Notes under the pieces: model-generated
The model's input: the letters and a program-made list of their open reading frames with translations, nothing else
What the model was told of the DNA's origin: nothing
Database searches by the model: none
Shown: piece by piece, positions 31,770 to 39,998 of the stretch
Numbering within the stretch: position 1 is the stretch's first letter
Layout of the letters: each line of letters opens with the position of its first letter
Assembly: GCA_002483135.1 (NCBI GenBank)
Contig: DLHI01000007.1
Coordinates: forward strand, 441,857-505,856
Reading direction: 5' to 3'
Origin: Hyphomonadaceae bacterium UBA7672
GTDB lineage: Bacteria > Pseudomonadota > Alphaproteobacteria > Caulobacterales > Hyphomonadaceae
DNA: 64,000 nt
Program-made: the position numbers and the translations under genes

Positions 31770-32573
31770 TTACCTGCGGTCGTCGTCGTCGTTGGGGTCG
31801 CGGACGACGAAGAGGGAGGCTTTCAGGGGAACGTTCTGCTTGATGTCCTGGAGCTGGACCTTGGTTTCAGCGCCAGTGCCGTCGACCTGGCGCCAGCCGA
31901 TCAGGGCGAAGTCGGTCGCGCGGAACTGCAGGATCATCTTGCCCTCAGCCTCGCCGGACTTGTCGACCAGCGTGACGAAGTGGAAGCCGTTCGAGGACGT
32001 GACGTCGGTGACGCTGCCATCCTTCCTGAGATCGATGTTCGAGCGCAGGAAGAGGTGCAGCGGCGTCGAGGCCAGCGGGATGGCGTCATACGCGTTGCGC
32101 TTGGGCTCCTCGATCGAGACGGTGGTGCCGTCCGACACGATGAACATGGGCTCGGGCGAATTGTACTCGAAGCGCACCTTGCCCGGGCGGTCGATGTAGA
32201 ACACGCCCGAGGAGGGCGAGTTCTGCGGGTCGATCTGCGTGAAGCGGCCCTGCGCGGTTTTCGTTTCGGTCAGCGCCTTGGCGACGCGGTCGATGATCGC
32301 GTTGCGGTCAAGCGTGGCGGGGGCCTGGACCTTTACGGCTTCGACGCCGGGGGAGGGCTTCACGACCGGGGGTTTCGGCGTGGCAGGTCTGGTCGTGAGA
32401 ACGGGCGCCGGAGCGGGCGCCTCGAAGACAACGGGTACGATGGCCGGCGCGGGTGCTTCCGCAACGGTGGAAGCGGCGACGGGATCGGGGTTCGTGATCA
32501 CCGGGGTTGGCGCGGCAAGGGCGTGCGCGGACACCGAGACGAGGAACGGAAAGAGTGCGGACATGATGCTCAT
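31770..32573 (-). CDS. LolA-like outer-membrane lipoprotein carrier protein
   Basis: The 267-residue periplasmic protein has a hydrophobic N-terminus (SALFPFLVSVSAHALA), a long Pro/Ala-rich linker to about residue 85 and then a LolA domain. In that domain, RVAKALTETKTAQGRFTQIDP, GVFYIDRPGKVRFEYNSPEPMFIVSDGTTVSIEEP and LILQF-type strands match the family. LolA ferries lipoproteins from the inner to the outer membrane. The linker makes it longer than classical LolA (about 200). The ATG at 32573 has GAGG about 9 bases upstream; an alternative start near 32645 would add a basic n-region. Confidence 0.85.
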   Translation of the reverse strand: MSIMSALFPFLVSVSAHALAAPTPVITNPDPVAASTVAEAPAPAIVPVVFEAPAPAPVLTTRPATPKPPVVKPSPGVEAVKVQAPATLDRNAIIDRVAKALTETKTAQGRFTQIDPQNSPSSGVFYIDRPGKVRFEYNSPEPMFIVSDGTTVSIEEPKRNAYDAIPLASTPLHLFLRSNIDLRKDGSVTDVTSSNGFHFVTLVDKSGEAEGKMILQFRATDFALIGWRQVDGTGAETKVQLQDIKQNVPLKASLFVVRDPNDDDDRR

Positions 32574-32696
32574 GTGGAGCAACCTCGGCTTCAGCCCGGG
32601 CGAAAACAAGTCCGGGGCAAGGAATTTTCGCCCTGTTTTCATGAACATCGGTTCAGTCCTATGTGGCGCGCCAGACGCGGGGTGTAAGCTAACGCA

Positions 32697-33107
32697 ATGA
32701 CGCCGAAACAGTTTCACGCGATCGCAGGCGCATTTCCGCAGACGGAATATGCAACGTCGTACGGGCAGCCGGCCTGGAAGGCGTTCGGGAAATTCTTCAC
32801 GCGCCTGCGGGAAGAGGACGGAAGCGTGGTGATCGGGCAGGTGTCGTTCGACGAGCGCGAGCATCTCATTGCGGCGGACCCGCAGACATTCCATTTCACG
32901 GAGCATTATCGCACTTACCCGATGGTCCTTGCGCGGTTGTCGCGTATGAAGCCGGCCGAACTGAAGCTGATGCTGGAAAGACAGTGGCGCCATAATGCGC
33001 CCAAGAAGTGGCTGAAGGCTTGGGAAGAAGAGACCGGGGCCATGGGTCGGTCGGCCGCCAGCAGGCGGACGGCGAAAAAGAAAACGGGGACGAAAGAAAC
33101 GCGATGA
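32697..33107 (+). CDS. MmcQ/YjbR family protein
   Basis: The 136-residue protein begins MTPKQFHAIAGAFPQTEYATSYGQPAWKAFGKFFTRL. It continues with the YjbR-typical HYRTYPMVLARLSRMKPAELKLMLERQW, and has a lysine-rich tail. The family has a CyaY-like or DNA-binding-like fold; its role is unclear. Its stop overlaps the next gene by four bases (ATGA), so it heads the operon of small membrane proteins. Confidence 0.85.
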   Translation: MTPKQFHAIAGAFPQTEYATSYGQPAWKAFGKFFTRLREEDGSVVIGQVSFDEREHLIAADPQTFHFTEHYRTYPMVLARLSRMKPAELKLMLERQWRHNAPKKWLKAWEEETGAMGRSAASRRTAKKKTGTKETR

Positions 33108-33400
33108 GGATGTTGCTGATACTGCTGCTGGCCGGCGCACTGGGTGTGGGCGGGTTCCTGACCAAGCCGGACGAGGCCGCGCACAAGCGGAATGTCGACG
33201 CCAAGCTGATGGAGCTGAACGGCGGGGATCCGATCGGCGCGGTTCTGGACGCGGTGGGCAAGCTGGCCGGGACGCAGACGAGTTCGTTCGAGGATCTCGT
33301 TGTGGCGACGAAATACACGGTGCGCTCGGGCGATAGCGTGGTGATCGAATGCCTTGGCCTTTATGGTCAGTTCCTGTGCTCGCAGCCGGGCGCGAAATAG
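33104..33400 (+). CDS. Small membrane-anchored protein, tandem paralogue 1
   Basis: The 98-residue protein has an N-terminal membrane or signal segment (about 2-18, LLILLLAGALGVGGF), then TKPDEAAHKRNVDAKLMELNGG and a C-terminal ECLGLYGQFLCSQ. The CxGx6C pair is shared with the next two genes. It may be exported, where the cysteines could bond. The ATG overlaps the YjbR stop. It resembles DUF4359-type proteins loosely; the function is unknown. Confidence 0.75.
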   Translation: MRMLLILLLAGALGVGGFLTKPDEAAHKRNVDAKLMELNGGDPIGAVLDAVGKLAGTQTSSFEDLVVATKYTVRSGDSVVIECLGLYGQFLCSQPGAK

Positions 33401-33470
33401 GGTTATATCGGTTACTGACTTTCCTGGGCTGACTTTCTGGGCGGGGCGGCTTCGACGGGCGGAGTGACCG

Positions 33471-33767
33471 ATGCGCGTGGCGATTGTCGTGGTGTTTCTT
33501 CTCGCTGTGGCCGGCGTGGCCGCCTACATGACGCGACCCGCGCAGGGCTGGCATCGCGGCGTGGCCGTGGCGCTGATGGAAGAGGGCAAGGTGGCGGCGC
33601 CCGATGCGGCCACGGGCAAATATCTGTTCGAGGATTTCTATCTCGTCACACTGTCGACCATGACATCGGGCGAGGGCACGCTGCTGCAGTGCTGGGGGAT
33701 CTATTCGCGCTTCCTGTGCACGGGGCCGGTGGCGCCGGCGGCGGCAACGGATGCGGCGACGGGCTGA
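33471..33767 (+). CDS. Small membrane-anchored protein, tandem paralogue 2
   Basis: The 98-residue protein has a hydrophobic N-terminus (VAIVVVFLLAVAGVAAYM), then TRPAQGWHRGVAVALMEEGKV and LLQCWGIYSRFLCTG, aligning with both neighbours. Paralogy is visible in the membrane segment, the T-K/R-P motif after it and the CxGx6C end. The function is unknown. Confidence 0.74.
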   Translation: MRVAIVVVFLLAVAGVAAYMTRPAQGWHRGVAVALMEEGKVAAPDAATGKYLFEDFYLVTLSTMTSGEGTLLQCWGIYSRFLCTGPVAPAAATDAATG

Positions 33768-33789
33768 GGGCGGGACGACGGGCGCGACG

Positions 33790-34152
33790 ATGAGCGAGGA
33801 TACCGGGCTCGACGATTATCACGCGGCGCGTGCGCGGCTGGCGGCGGAGCGCAAGGAACGGCGCGGCGGGTCGCGGCGCTGGCTGATGCTGTTCGGTCTC
33901 GTGATCGTCGGGATCGTGTCGGTGGGCGTGTGGCTGAAGCCGCCGGTGGAGCAGATGCGTGAGGGCGTTGAAGCGGGGCTGCGGGAATACGCGAAGCTCA
34001 ACGTGAAGCCGGGCGAGGCCGCGCCGGAGGTGAGCCATTCGGAATCGCACGACTGGGGAATCGTCGTCTCGCACACGGCGCAGGTGGGGGCGGAGACGTT
34101 CTCGTGCTGGGGCGGGTTCAAGGTGACGGTGTGCAACCTGCCGGGTGAGTAG
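33790..34152 (+). CDS. Small membrane-anchored protein, tandem paralogue 3
   Basis: The 120-residue protein has an added cytoplasmic charged N-terminus (about 1-33) before the membrane helix WLMLFGLVIVGIVSVGVWL. LKPPVEQMREGVEAGL follows, and the end is FSCWGGFKVTVCNL. It is the most diverged of the trio but keeps the K-P after the helix and the CxGx6C end. The ATG at 33790 is 22 bases past the previous stop. The function is unknown. Confidence 0.73.
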   Translation: MSEDTGLDDYHAARARLAAERKERRGGSRRWLMLFGLVIVGIVSVGVWLKPPVEQMREGVEAGLREYAKLNVKPGEAAPEVSHSESHDWGIVVSHTAQVGAETFSCWGGFKVTVCNLPGE

Positions 34153-34166
34153 GGGCGGGCGCCCGC

Positions 34167-34205
34167 TTGACATGTGGGGCACATGTGAACATGTTATGCA
34201 CATGT
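34167..34205 (+). promoter_or_regulatory. VapBC promoter/operator with four ACATGT boxes
   Basis: TTGACA at 34167-34172 is a likely -35 box. ACATGT occurs at 34170, 34181, 34189 and 34200, spaced 11, 8 and 11 bases. Each is itself palindromic. This is a natural operator for a tetrameric or octameric VapBC-type complex. Confidence 0.72.
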
Positions 34206-34432
34206 CCGTGATGGTCCAGATCAGGAATATGCCCGACGCGCTTCATCGCAAGGTGAAGGCGAGGGCCGCTGCCGTGGGCATGTCGCTGTCCGACTATCTG
34301 CTTCAGGAAATCCGGAAGTCCGCCGAAGCGCCGACGCTGGAAGAAATGCGAGAGCGATTGGCGAAGGTGAAGCCGCTCCGGCTTTCTGAGTCTCCAACCA
34401 AGATACTGCGCGCCGAGCGGGATAGCCGTTGA
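34202..34432 (+). CDS. FitA/VapB-type antitoxin
   Basis: The 76-residue ribbon-helix-helix protein reads SVMVQIRNMPDALHRKVKARAAAVGMSLSDYLLQEIRKSAEAPTLEEMRERL, the FitA form, with a C-terminal toxin-binding tail. It should bind the adjacent ACATGT operator and inhibit the downstream PIN toxin. The start at 34202 overlaps the last operator box; the in-frame ATG at 34211 is the alternative. Its stop overlaps the toxin start (TTGA). Confidence 0.87.
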   Translation: MSVMVQIRNMPDALHRKVKARAAAVGMSLSDYLLQEIRKSAEAPTLEEMRERLAKVKPLRLSESPTKILRAERDSR

Positions 34433-34815
34433 TCGTTCTCGACGCGTCGGCCGCACTTGAACTTGTATTGCGAACCGACGCCGGGTTGCGGCTGGAGTCG
34501 CGGATTTTCCAGCCGGACATGACCTTGCACGCGCCTCATCTGATCGATGTCGAGGTTGCGCATGTGCTGCGGCGTGTTGCGCGGGAAGAAGGCGCTGACG
34601 ACTACTGCACCGAAGCATTGCAGAACTGGCTTGCCATGCCGGTGCAGAAATACCCGCACGACGTGCTTGTCGGCCGCAGTTGGGAGCTGCGCGCGAATTT
34701 CACATCCTACGATGCCGTCTATGTTGCGCTGGCCGAGTGGCTTGATGCGCCGTTGATCACCCACGACCGGAAGCTGGTCTCGCGCACCCACAAGGCGGCG
34801 GTTGAATTGATCTGA
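34429..34815 (+). CDS. VapC-type PIN-domain ribonuclease toxin
   Basis: The 128-residue PIN domain has acidic residues in IVLDASAAL (Asp near 5), HLIDVEVAHVLRR (Asp/Glu near 40), SYDAVYVALAEWLDAPLITHDRKL (Asp near 90 and 108). This is the magnesium site of VapC ribonucleases, which usually cleave tRNA or rRNA. The start is TTG at 34429, coupled to the antitoxin stop. A bidirectional-looking terminator follows 36 bases later. Confidence 0.9.
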   Translation: MIVLDASAALELVLRTDAGLRLESRIFQPDMTLHAPHLIDVEVAHVLRRVAREEGADDYCTEALQNWLAMPVQKYPHDVLVGRSWELRANFTSYDAVYVALAEWLDAPLITHDRKLVSRTHKAAVELI

Positions 34816-34850
34816 TCTTGAATGGATCTGATCAGGGCGCAGGAGACATG

Positions 34851-34883
34851 AAAAAAGCCGGCCCCCGAGGGGACCGGCTTTTC
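34851..34883. terminator. Terminator after vapC (possibly shared with the cspA side)
   Basis: AAGCCGG/CCGGCTT stems are preceded by AAAAA and followed by TTCTC, so it can act on either strand. Converging vapC and cold-shock genes lie on either side. Confidence 0.7.
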
Positions 34884-34962
34884 TCGTACCTCGTAGCGGC
34901 GCGGCTGCACGCGCCAGCTTCAAAGTCAGCTTCGCGTCAGGACATGACGCTGAAGGCCAGCC

Positions 34963-35172
34963 TTAGCTGACTTTCAGGTTCACGGCCGACATCTTGCCCG
35001 AGCGCTTGTCGGCTTGCTCTTCGAAGGACACTTTCTGTCCATCGACGAGGCCGCGCAGGCCGGCAGCTTCGACAGCGCTGATGTGGACGAACACGTCCTT
35101 CGCGCCGTTATCCGGCTGGATGAAGCCATAGCCTTTGGTGGAGTTGAACCACTTAACAGTTCCGGTCGCCAT
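34963..35172 (-). CDS. cspA: Cold-shock domain protein
   Basis: The 69-residue single OB-fold protein MATGTVKWFNSTKGYGFIQ... has RNP1 KGYGFIQ (residues 13-19) and RNP2 VFVHI (27-31) for single-stranded nucleic-acid binding. CSD proteins act as RNA chaperones. AAGGAAG lies about 7 bases before the ATG. The upstream 300-base region may be a regulatory leader. Confidence 0.95.
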   Translation of the reverse strand: MATGTVKWFNSTKGYGFIQPDNGAKDVFVHISAVEAAGLRGLVDGQKVSFEEQADKRSGKMSAVNLKVS

Positions 35173-35531
35173 AGTAAGTCTTCCTTGTGGTACGTGACAG
35201 CGCCCACACGTGTGCGGAACGCCCTTGAGCATCAAGTGTAGGTGGATGTCGTCAGCGTAGCCGGAAGCCGGAAGGCAGGCGGCGGCCAAGTCGTCGGCCG
35301 AAACTCGATGGGCGGGGACATAGCGCAGTTTGGGGACAAAGGCAAAAGGGGAGCCCAGCCGGGGCCAGGAGAGGCAAAAGGACAGCGGCAAGTGGACGCC
35401 GGGGGCAAGCTTCTCCCTTGAAATCGCGGCGTGGCGAGGGCATTCGGAGCGTGTCGTTCTTTGCAGAGCCCGAACAAAGGTTTGGGCGGGGACGTAAGGC
35501 GGGGCCATGGGCCGTGCCGCAGGAGACCCCG
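35173..35531. other. Intergenic region between cspA and the small coiled protein gene
   Basis: About 360 bases without a gene I can support. It should hold the cspA promoter and 5' leader on the minus strand; CspA-type genes often have long structured leaders. No promoter can be placed confidently. Confidence 0.3.
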
Positions 35532-35816
35532 ATGAGCCTCGACGCGCGCATTCCGACGATGACGGAAAAGGAACTGGAGAACCTCCAGGCCAATGCCGAG
35601 CGCATCATCAAGTCGGGCGCCGCGAAACAGAAGGAAGAGGCCGAGCGCCTGCTTCCGCTGATCGCCGAGGCGCTGGTCGAGCTACGCAAGAACAAGCTGG
35701 CGGCGGCGGCCGAAAAGAAGGTGACGCGCCAGAAGGAAATGGCCGAAGGCCGGGCACGGCGAGCCGCCTCGAAAAAGGCCGAGGCGGAAGCGGCTGCGGC
35801 GCCGGACGAGGAGTAG
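35532..35816 (+). CDS. Small helical hypothetical protein
   Basis: The 94-residue, highly charged alpha-helical protein reads MSLDARIPTMTEKELENLQANAERIIKSGAAKQKEEAERLLPLIAEALVELRKNK and has a Lys/Ala/Glu-rich tail, with probable coiled coil over most of its length. AGGAG lies about 7 bases before this ATG. Similar short proteins occur across alphaproteobacteria without known function. The frame is open upstream from 35418 but without a ribosome site. Confidence 0.78.
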   Translation: MSLDARIPTMTEKELENLQANAERIIKSGAAKQKEEAERLLPLIAEALVELRKNKLAAAAEKKVTRQKEMAEGRARRAASKKAEAEAAAAPDEE

Positions 35817-35911
35817 CGGCGGGTTCGTGGCGGGCGGACTGAGGCGCGGCCTCGACGTTCGCAATTGCCTTGTCGTAGCCTGTCACCCGCAACGCGTGCG
35901 GGGTCGGGGAC

Positions 35912-37993
35912 ATGGCGGACACTTCTGAAAAGCCGAAGAGTAAGGAACAGCTTGAACGCGAGTGGTGGGACCGTTGGTGGGCGGAGGACTATTCGTGGGA
36001 GGGATTGGGGAGGAAGCATTGGATTGGCTGGCTCGTCGATAAGTCCGATGGCTCGATTCACGCAGTGAACGAGACTTCGGAGCCTGCCATTGAGCTGGCT
36101 AGGACATTTTCCGGTCGCGTCCAGCGGGCGACATTGCAGGACTACTGGCGTGAGGAAGAGGGAAACCTAATCTCAAGTCCAGACGGGAAAAGGAAATTTA
36201 CTCGCGTACATTTGCCTCTCGCTTGGCGCGACGGCACCCCAACAGTCAAGCAGGGTTGGGCGGACGACAAATTGGACGCGATCCTCGCATCAAAGCTGAT
36301 TGTCGGGGCCGAGACCAAAACCGACGCATTTGGCATCCCCCAAGGACCAGACCGACGCACTCAACTCCAAGGCACTATTCTACTGCGAGAATGCGCTGAC
36401 CCGCAGGATGTGACACGCGTTGTGCACCTGCAGTGCACGCAAGCGATGTTCTCGAGACGCGCGGATTTTTCTCATAGATCGCTGGGTCACTCAGCCTGGT
36501 TCGTCGGGACCGCGTTCGTTGATGGCGGAAACTTCGAGAACGCCACCTTCTCCGGTGCGGCAAAGTTCGTGGCTGCCGTTTTCGCCCAAGACGTGGACTT
36601 CGAAAACGCAACATTCTCGGGCGACTTGGAATTCGAGAATGCGACCTTTGTGGGCAGTTCGAACTTCGATGGAACGAAATACCAAGGTGCGGCTGGCTTC
36701 GAAAAAACCAGCTTTTATCGCGACGCAGAATTCAATGACGCTCGTTTTGCCGGCAGCGCAAATTTCGGTAGTGCGTCGTTTCTAGGTTCCGCTCGATTTG
36801 CCCGCGCAAATTTCTCGGACAACGCTTGGTTTGCTGGCGCATCATTCTACGGCTTCACCGAGTTTCTTACGACAAGCTTTTTGGGGTACACTGCCTTCGC
36901 GCGCGCGACTTTCGCCGATGAAGCGGAGTTTGAGTTTGTCATTTTTCACAAGGACGCGTGGTTCACGTCTGACATCGGAGACGGCGAGCCTGGGCCCGTA
37001 GTTTTCTCCAAGAAGGCCAGTTTCGACAGTGCGGTGTTCAAGGCCCCCGCGCGATTTGGCGAAGCGCGGTTTGTGGGGCGGATGAAGTTCGACAAAGCGT
37101 TATTTCACGCCATCGCGGATTTTTCAAAGGTTGTGGTTCCGCAGGCAGAGAAGGACTGGCGGGGGGCGTTTGATGGGGTGTTGTTTGAGCGGGCGATTGA
37201 TCTGCGTGGCGTGGATGCGCGGGCCGTGTCGATGGTTGCGGGCGCCACGTTTGATAGGGACGTTTTGCTGGATCGGACCAGTGAGAGCGAAGAGGCGCGC
37301 GCGCATGCTGACGCGCTTAAGCAAGCTGACGCGGCGGAGGATCGCGAGGACGCGTTGAAGGCGCTGGAGGGTGGGGCGCTGAAGTTGAAGCAGGCGATGA
37401 ACACCGCCAACGACATTGCGCGGGAGCAGCGATTTTATCGGCTCGAGTTGCGGGCGCGGCGGAAGCAGAAAGGGACAAGGCTTTCGGAGCGGGTGGTGTC
37501 GGCGCTGTATGCTTTGGCGTCGGGGTATGGAGCCTCTTTGGGGCGGCCGGTGATTGCGTTGTTCAGTGTGGTGACGGTGTTCGCCGTGTGGTTCTGGGCG
37601 TGGGAGGGCGGGGCGGTTTCGGGTGGGCCGGCGAAATGGCCGGGGCAGGCGGCGCGTGTTGATTCAAACTTCGTCGACTCGATGCGCTATTCGTTGAGCC
37701 GCACGTTTCCGTTCGGGCCGTGGGCGATCAATGATGATCGGCTGACGTCTGAAGCGGAGTGCGGGTTCGCTTCGCGTTTGCAGGCGCTGGATGTGGCGCC
37801 TTCGGCGGTGACGGCTGTGCCGGGTGTTGTGCCGGAGATGATCCAGTGTCGGCCGCGTGTCGGGTTCGACGAGGCGCAGCTGGCGGGGCATCGGCTTTGG
37901 GTCGGCGTGGTCGGCACGCTGGAGTCATTGTTGTCGCTGCCGTTGTACTTCCTGCTGGGTCTGGCGATCAGGCGGAAGTTTCAGATCAGCTGA
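35912..37993 (+). CDS. Pentapeptide-repeat protein with C-terminal membrane helices
   Basis: It has 693 residues. The N-terminal about 150 residues are unrecognised and Trp-rich (EWWDRWWAEDYSW). Residues about 165-430 are degenerate pentapeptide repeats (F-x-x-A-x units such as NFENATFSGAAKF), forming a right-handed beta-helix. Then come a helical stretch with coiled-coil potential (about 450-505) and two membrane segments (about 550-570 and 665-683). Such proteins are of unknown, possibly envelope, role. The first two thirds are visibly richer in A/T than the last third and the neighbours, suggesting acquired sequence joined to native sequence near 37.1 kb. Confidence 0.8.
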   Translation: MADTSEKPKSKEQLEREWWDRWWAEDYSWEGLGRKHWIGWLVDKSDGSIHAVNETSEPAIELARTFSGRVQRATLQDYWREEEGNLISSPDGKRKFTRVHLPLAWRDGTPTVKQGWADDKLDAILASKLIVGAETKTDAFGIPQGPDRRTQLQGTILLRECADPQDVTRVVHLQCTQAMFSRRADFSHRSLGHSAWFVGTAFVDGGNFENATFSGAAKFVAAVFAQDVDFENATFSGDLEFENATFVGSSNFDGTKYQGAAGFEKTSFYRDAEFNDARFAGSANFGSASFLGSARFARANFSDNAWFAGASFYGFTEFLTTSFLGYTAFARATFADEAEFEFVIFHKDAWFTSDIGDGEPGPVVFSKKASFDSAVFKAPARFGEARFVGRMKFDKALFHAIADFSKVVVPQAEKDWRGAFDGVLFERAIDLRGVDARAVSMVAGATFDRDVLLDRTSESEEARAHADALKQADAAEDREDALKALEGGALKLKQAMNTANDIAREQRFYRLELRARRKQKGTRLSERVVSALYALASGYGASLGRPVIALFSVVTVFAVWFWAWEGGAVSGGPAKWPGQAARVDSNFVDSMRYSLSRTFPFGPWAINDDRLTSEAECGFASRLQALDVAPSAVTAVPGVVPEMIQCRPRVGFDEAQLAGHRLWVGVVGTLESLLSLPLYFLLGLAIRRKFQIS

Positions 37994-38018
37994 GGTGCGG
38001 CGAGCGCCGCTGTGCGCG

Positions 38019-38066
38019 GCCCCTGGGTTCCGGAGCGCACGCTTGCGCGTGCGTCCGGAATGACAG
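38019..38066. repeat. Family 4 repeat, single arm
   Basis: GGCCCCTGGGTTCCGG...CGTCCGGAATGACA, an inverted single arm just downstream of both the pentapeptide gene and rho. Confidence 0.8.
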
Positions 38067-38087
38067 TGTGGGTTGCGGCCCGCAGAT

Positions 38088-39377
38088 CTAGTTGTTCATC
38101 GCAGAGAAGAATTCCGCGTTGGTCTTTGTCTGCTTGATCTTGTCGAGCAGGAACTCGATCGCGTCTTGCGCGCCCATCGGGTTGAGGATGCGGCGGAGGA
38201 TGTAGATCTTCTGCAGTTCCTTCGGATCGGTGAGCAGTTCTTCCTTACGCGTGCCCGACTTGAGGATGTCGATGGCGGGGAAGACGCGTTTGTCGGAGAC
38301 CTTGCGATCAAGGATGATCTCGGAGTTACCGGTGCCCTTGAATTCCTCGAAGATGACTTCGTCCATGCGGCTGCCCGTATCGATCAGCGCTGTTGCGATG
38401 ATCGTGAGAGAACCGCCTTCTTCGAGGTTGCGCGCGGCGCCGAAGAAGCGTTTCGGCTTCTGCAGCGCGTTGGCGTCGACGCCGCCGGTGAGAACCTTGC
38501 CGGAGGAGGGGACGACGGTGTTGTAGGCGCGGCCAAGGCGCGTGATCGAGTCGAGCAGGATGACGACGTCGCGGCCGTGTTCGGCGAGACGCTTGGCCTT
38601 TTCGATGACCATTTCCGCGACGGCGACGTGGCGGGTCGCCGGTTCGTCGAAGGTGGAGGAGATGACCTCGCCTTTGACGGAGCGCTGCATGTCGGTGACT
38701 TCCTCGGGACGTTCGTCGATGAGGAGGACGATCAGGTAGCACTCGGGATGATTTTCGGCGACCGACTGCGCGATGTTCTGCAGCAGGACGGTTTTACCCG
38801 TGCGGGGCGGGGCGACGATGAGCGCGCGCTGGCCCTTGCCGATGGGCGAGACGATGTCGATGACGCGGCCGGAGCGATCCTTCTTGGTCGGATCCTTGGG
38901 CTCCATGTGGAGGCGCTCGTCAGGATAGAGCGGCGTGAGGTTGTCGAAGGGGACCTTGTGGCGGGCGCGCTCGGGGTCCTCGAAGTTGACGGTGGCGACG
39001 CGGACGAGGGCGAAGTAGCGCTCGCCGTCACGGGGGCCGCGAATGGTGCCTTCCACCGTGTCGCCGGTGCGCAGGCCCATTTTCCGGATCATCTGGGGCT
39101 GGACGTAGATGTCGTCCGGGCCGGCGAGATAGTTGGATTGCGGGGAGCGGAGGAAACCGAAGCCGTCGGGCAGGACTTCCATGACGCCGACGCCGATGAT
39201 CTCGACCTCGCGCTCGGCCAGTTCCTTGAGGACCGCGAACATCAGCTCCTGCTTGGAGAGGAGGGATGCGCCTTCGACCTCGAGCTCTTCAGCCATGGCG
39301 AGGAGTTCGGCGGGCGTTTTCTTCTTGAGATCGTTGAGAAGAACGCGCTCGTGCTCTTCGGTCACGTCATCGGTCAT
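38088..39377 (-). CDS. rho: Transcription termination factor Rho
   Basis: Rho is a hexameric RNA-dependent ATPase that ends transcripts. It has about 429 residues. An N-terminal RNA-binding helix and cold-shock-like domain (about 1-125, with LPDGFGFLRSPQSNYLAGPDDIYV) precede the RecA core with APPRTGKT near 189-196, LLIDERPEEVTDM and the Q-loop VLTGGVDANALQKPKRFFGAARN. ATG at 39377 (MTDDV) is preferred; an in-frame start two codons earlier exists. It is the last gene of the minus-strand hem block. Confidence 0.97.
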   Translation of the reverse strand: MTDDVTEEHERVLLNDLKKKTPAELLAMAEELEVEGASLLSKQELMFAVLKELAEREVEIIGVGVMEVLPDGFGFLRSPQSNYLAGPDDIYVQPQMIRKMGLRTGDTVEGTIRGPRDGERYFALVRVATVNFEDPERARHKVPFDNLTPLYPDERLHMEPKDPTKKDRSGRVIDIVSPIGKGQRALIVAPPRTGKTVLLQNIAQSVAENHPECYLIVLLIDERPEEVTDMQRSVKGEVISSTFDEPATRHVAVAEMVIEKAKRLAEHGRDVVILLDSITRLGRAYNTVVPSSGKVLTGGVDANALQKPKRFFGAARNLEEGGSLTIIATALIDTGSRMDEVIFEEFKGTGNSEIILDRKVSDKRVFPAIDILKSGTRKEELLTDPKELQKIYILRRILNPMGAQDAIEFLLDKIKQTKTNAEFFSAMNN

Positions 39378-39554
39378 GGGCAATCAGACTGTCTTAGGGT
39401 GGTTTGTCCCGGAGTCCGCGCGCGATGGCGTGATGGGCGACGGGACAAATGAGGAAGGATGGGCGCCGGCCGGACGGCCAACGGGGGCTTTTAGACCGCG
39501 CAAAGCCTGCATGGTCAAGTGGAAAGGGCCGAAACCCATGCCCTGGAGATGGCG

Positions 39555-39983
39555 TCAGAAGGGCTGGACCACAACCAGGATGACCGCAAAAATCGCGATA
39601 ACCATGGGAATTTCGTTCATCATCCGCAGTTTGCGCGGCTCGATCGGGCGCTGTCCGGCGGCGACCTTGCGGCCGAGACCTATCAGATAGCCATGGAAGC
39701 CGGACAGGCCGAAAACCAGCACGATCTTGCCCCAGAACCATATCTGCGTGGAGTAATATTCCCAGTTGTGACCGATCATGGCCGCGCCCATCAGCCAGGC
39801 GAGGATCATGGTGGGGTTGAGGATGATTTTCCGCGTGGAGGCGGCGGCCTTGTCCATCGCGGCTTCAAAACGTGGGTCGCCCTGGGCCTCGAGCCGGTAG
39901 ACCAGCAGGCGCGGATAGATCAGCAGACCCGCCATCCACGCGATGACCGCGATGATGTGGATCGCCCTGAACCATTCGAACAT
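39555..39983 (-). CDS. hemJ: Protoporphyrinogen oxidase HemJ
   Basis: The 142-residue membrane protein has four helices. It begins MFEWFRAIHIIAVIAWMAGLLIYPRLLVYR with the conserved His9, and contains the MIGHNWEYYSTQIWFWGKIVLVFGLSGFHGYLIG region. HemJ oxidises protoporphyrinogen IX to protoporphyrin IX, the step before ferrochelatase, whose gene lies 15 bases upstream. The pair with hemH and then hemE forms a haem-synthesis cluster as in Caulobacter. Confidence 0.94.
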   Translation of the reverse strand: MFEWFRAIHIIAVIAWMAGLLIYPRLLVYRLEAQGDPRFEAAMDKAAASTRKIILNPTMILAWLMGAAMIGHNWEYYSTQIWFWGKIVLVFGLSGFHGYLIGLGRKVAAGQRPIEPRKLRMMNEIPMVIAIFAVILVVVQPF

Positions 39984-39998
39984 GTGAGCCCTCCCAGC

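Noticed and set aside
31770..33554. Extension of the LolA-like frame to 594 codons
   Set aside because: The added part lies opposite the YjbR-family gene and the first small membrane protein, and lacks a signal peptide at its start.
34963..35508. 181-codon version of the cold-shock gene
   Set aside because: The classical 69-residue CSD with its own ribosome site starts at 35172; the extension has no family similarity.
38073..39452. 459-codon open frame on the plus strand opposite rho
   Set aside because: It is the complement of a textbook rho gene. High GC removes stop codons in this frame, and its protein is Asp/Glu/Gly-rich without any domain.
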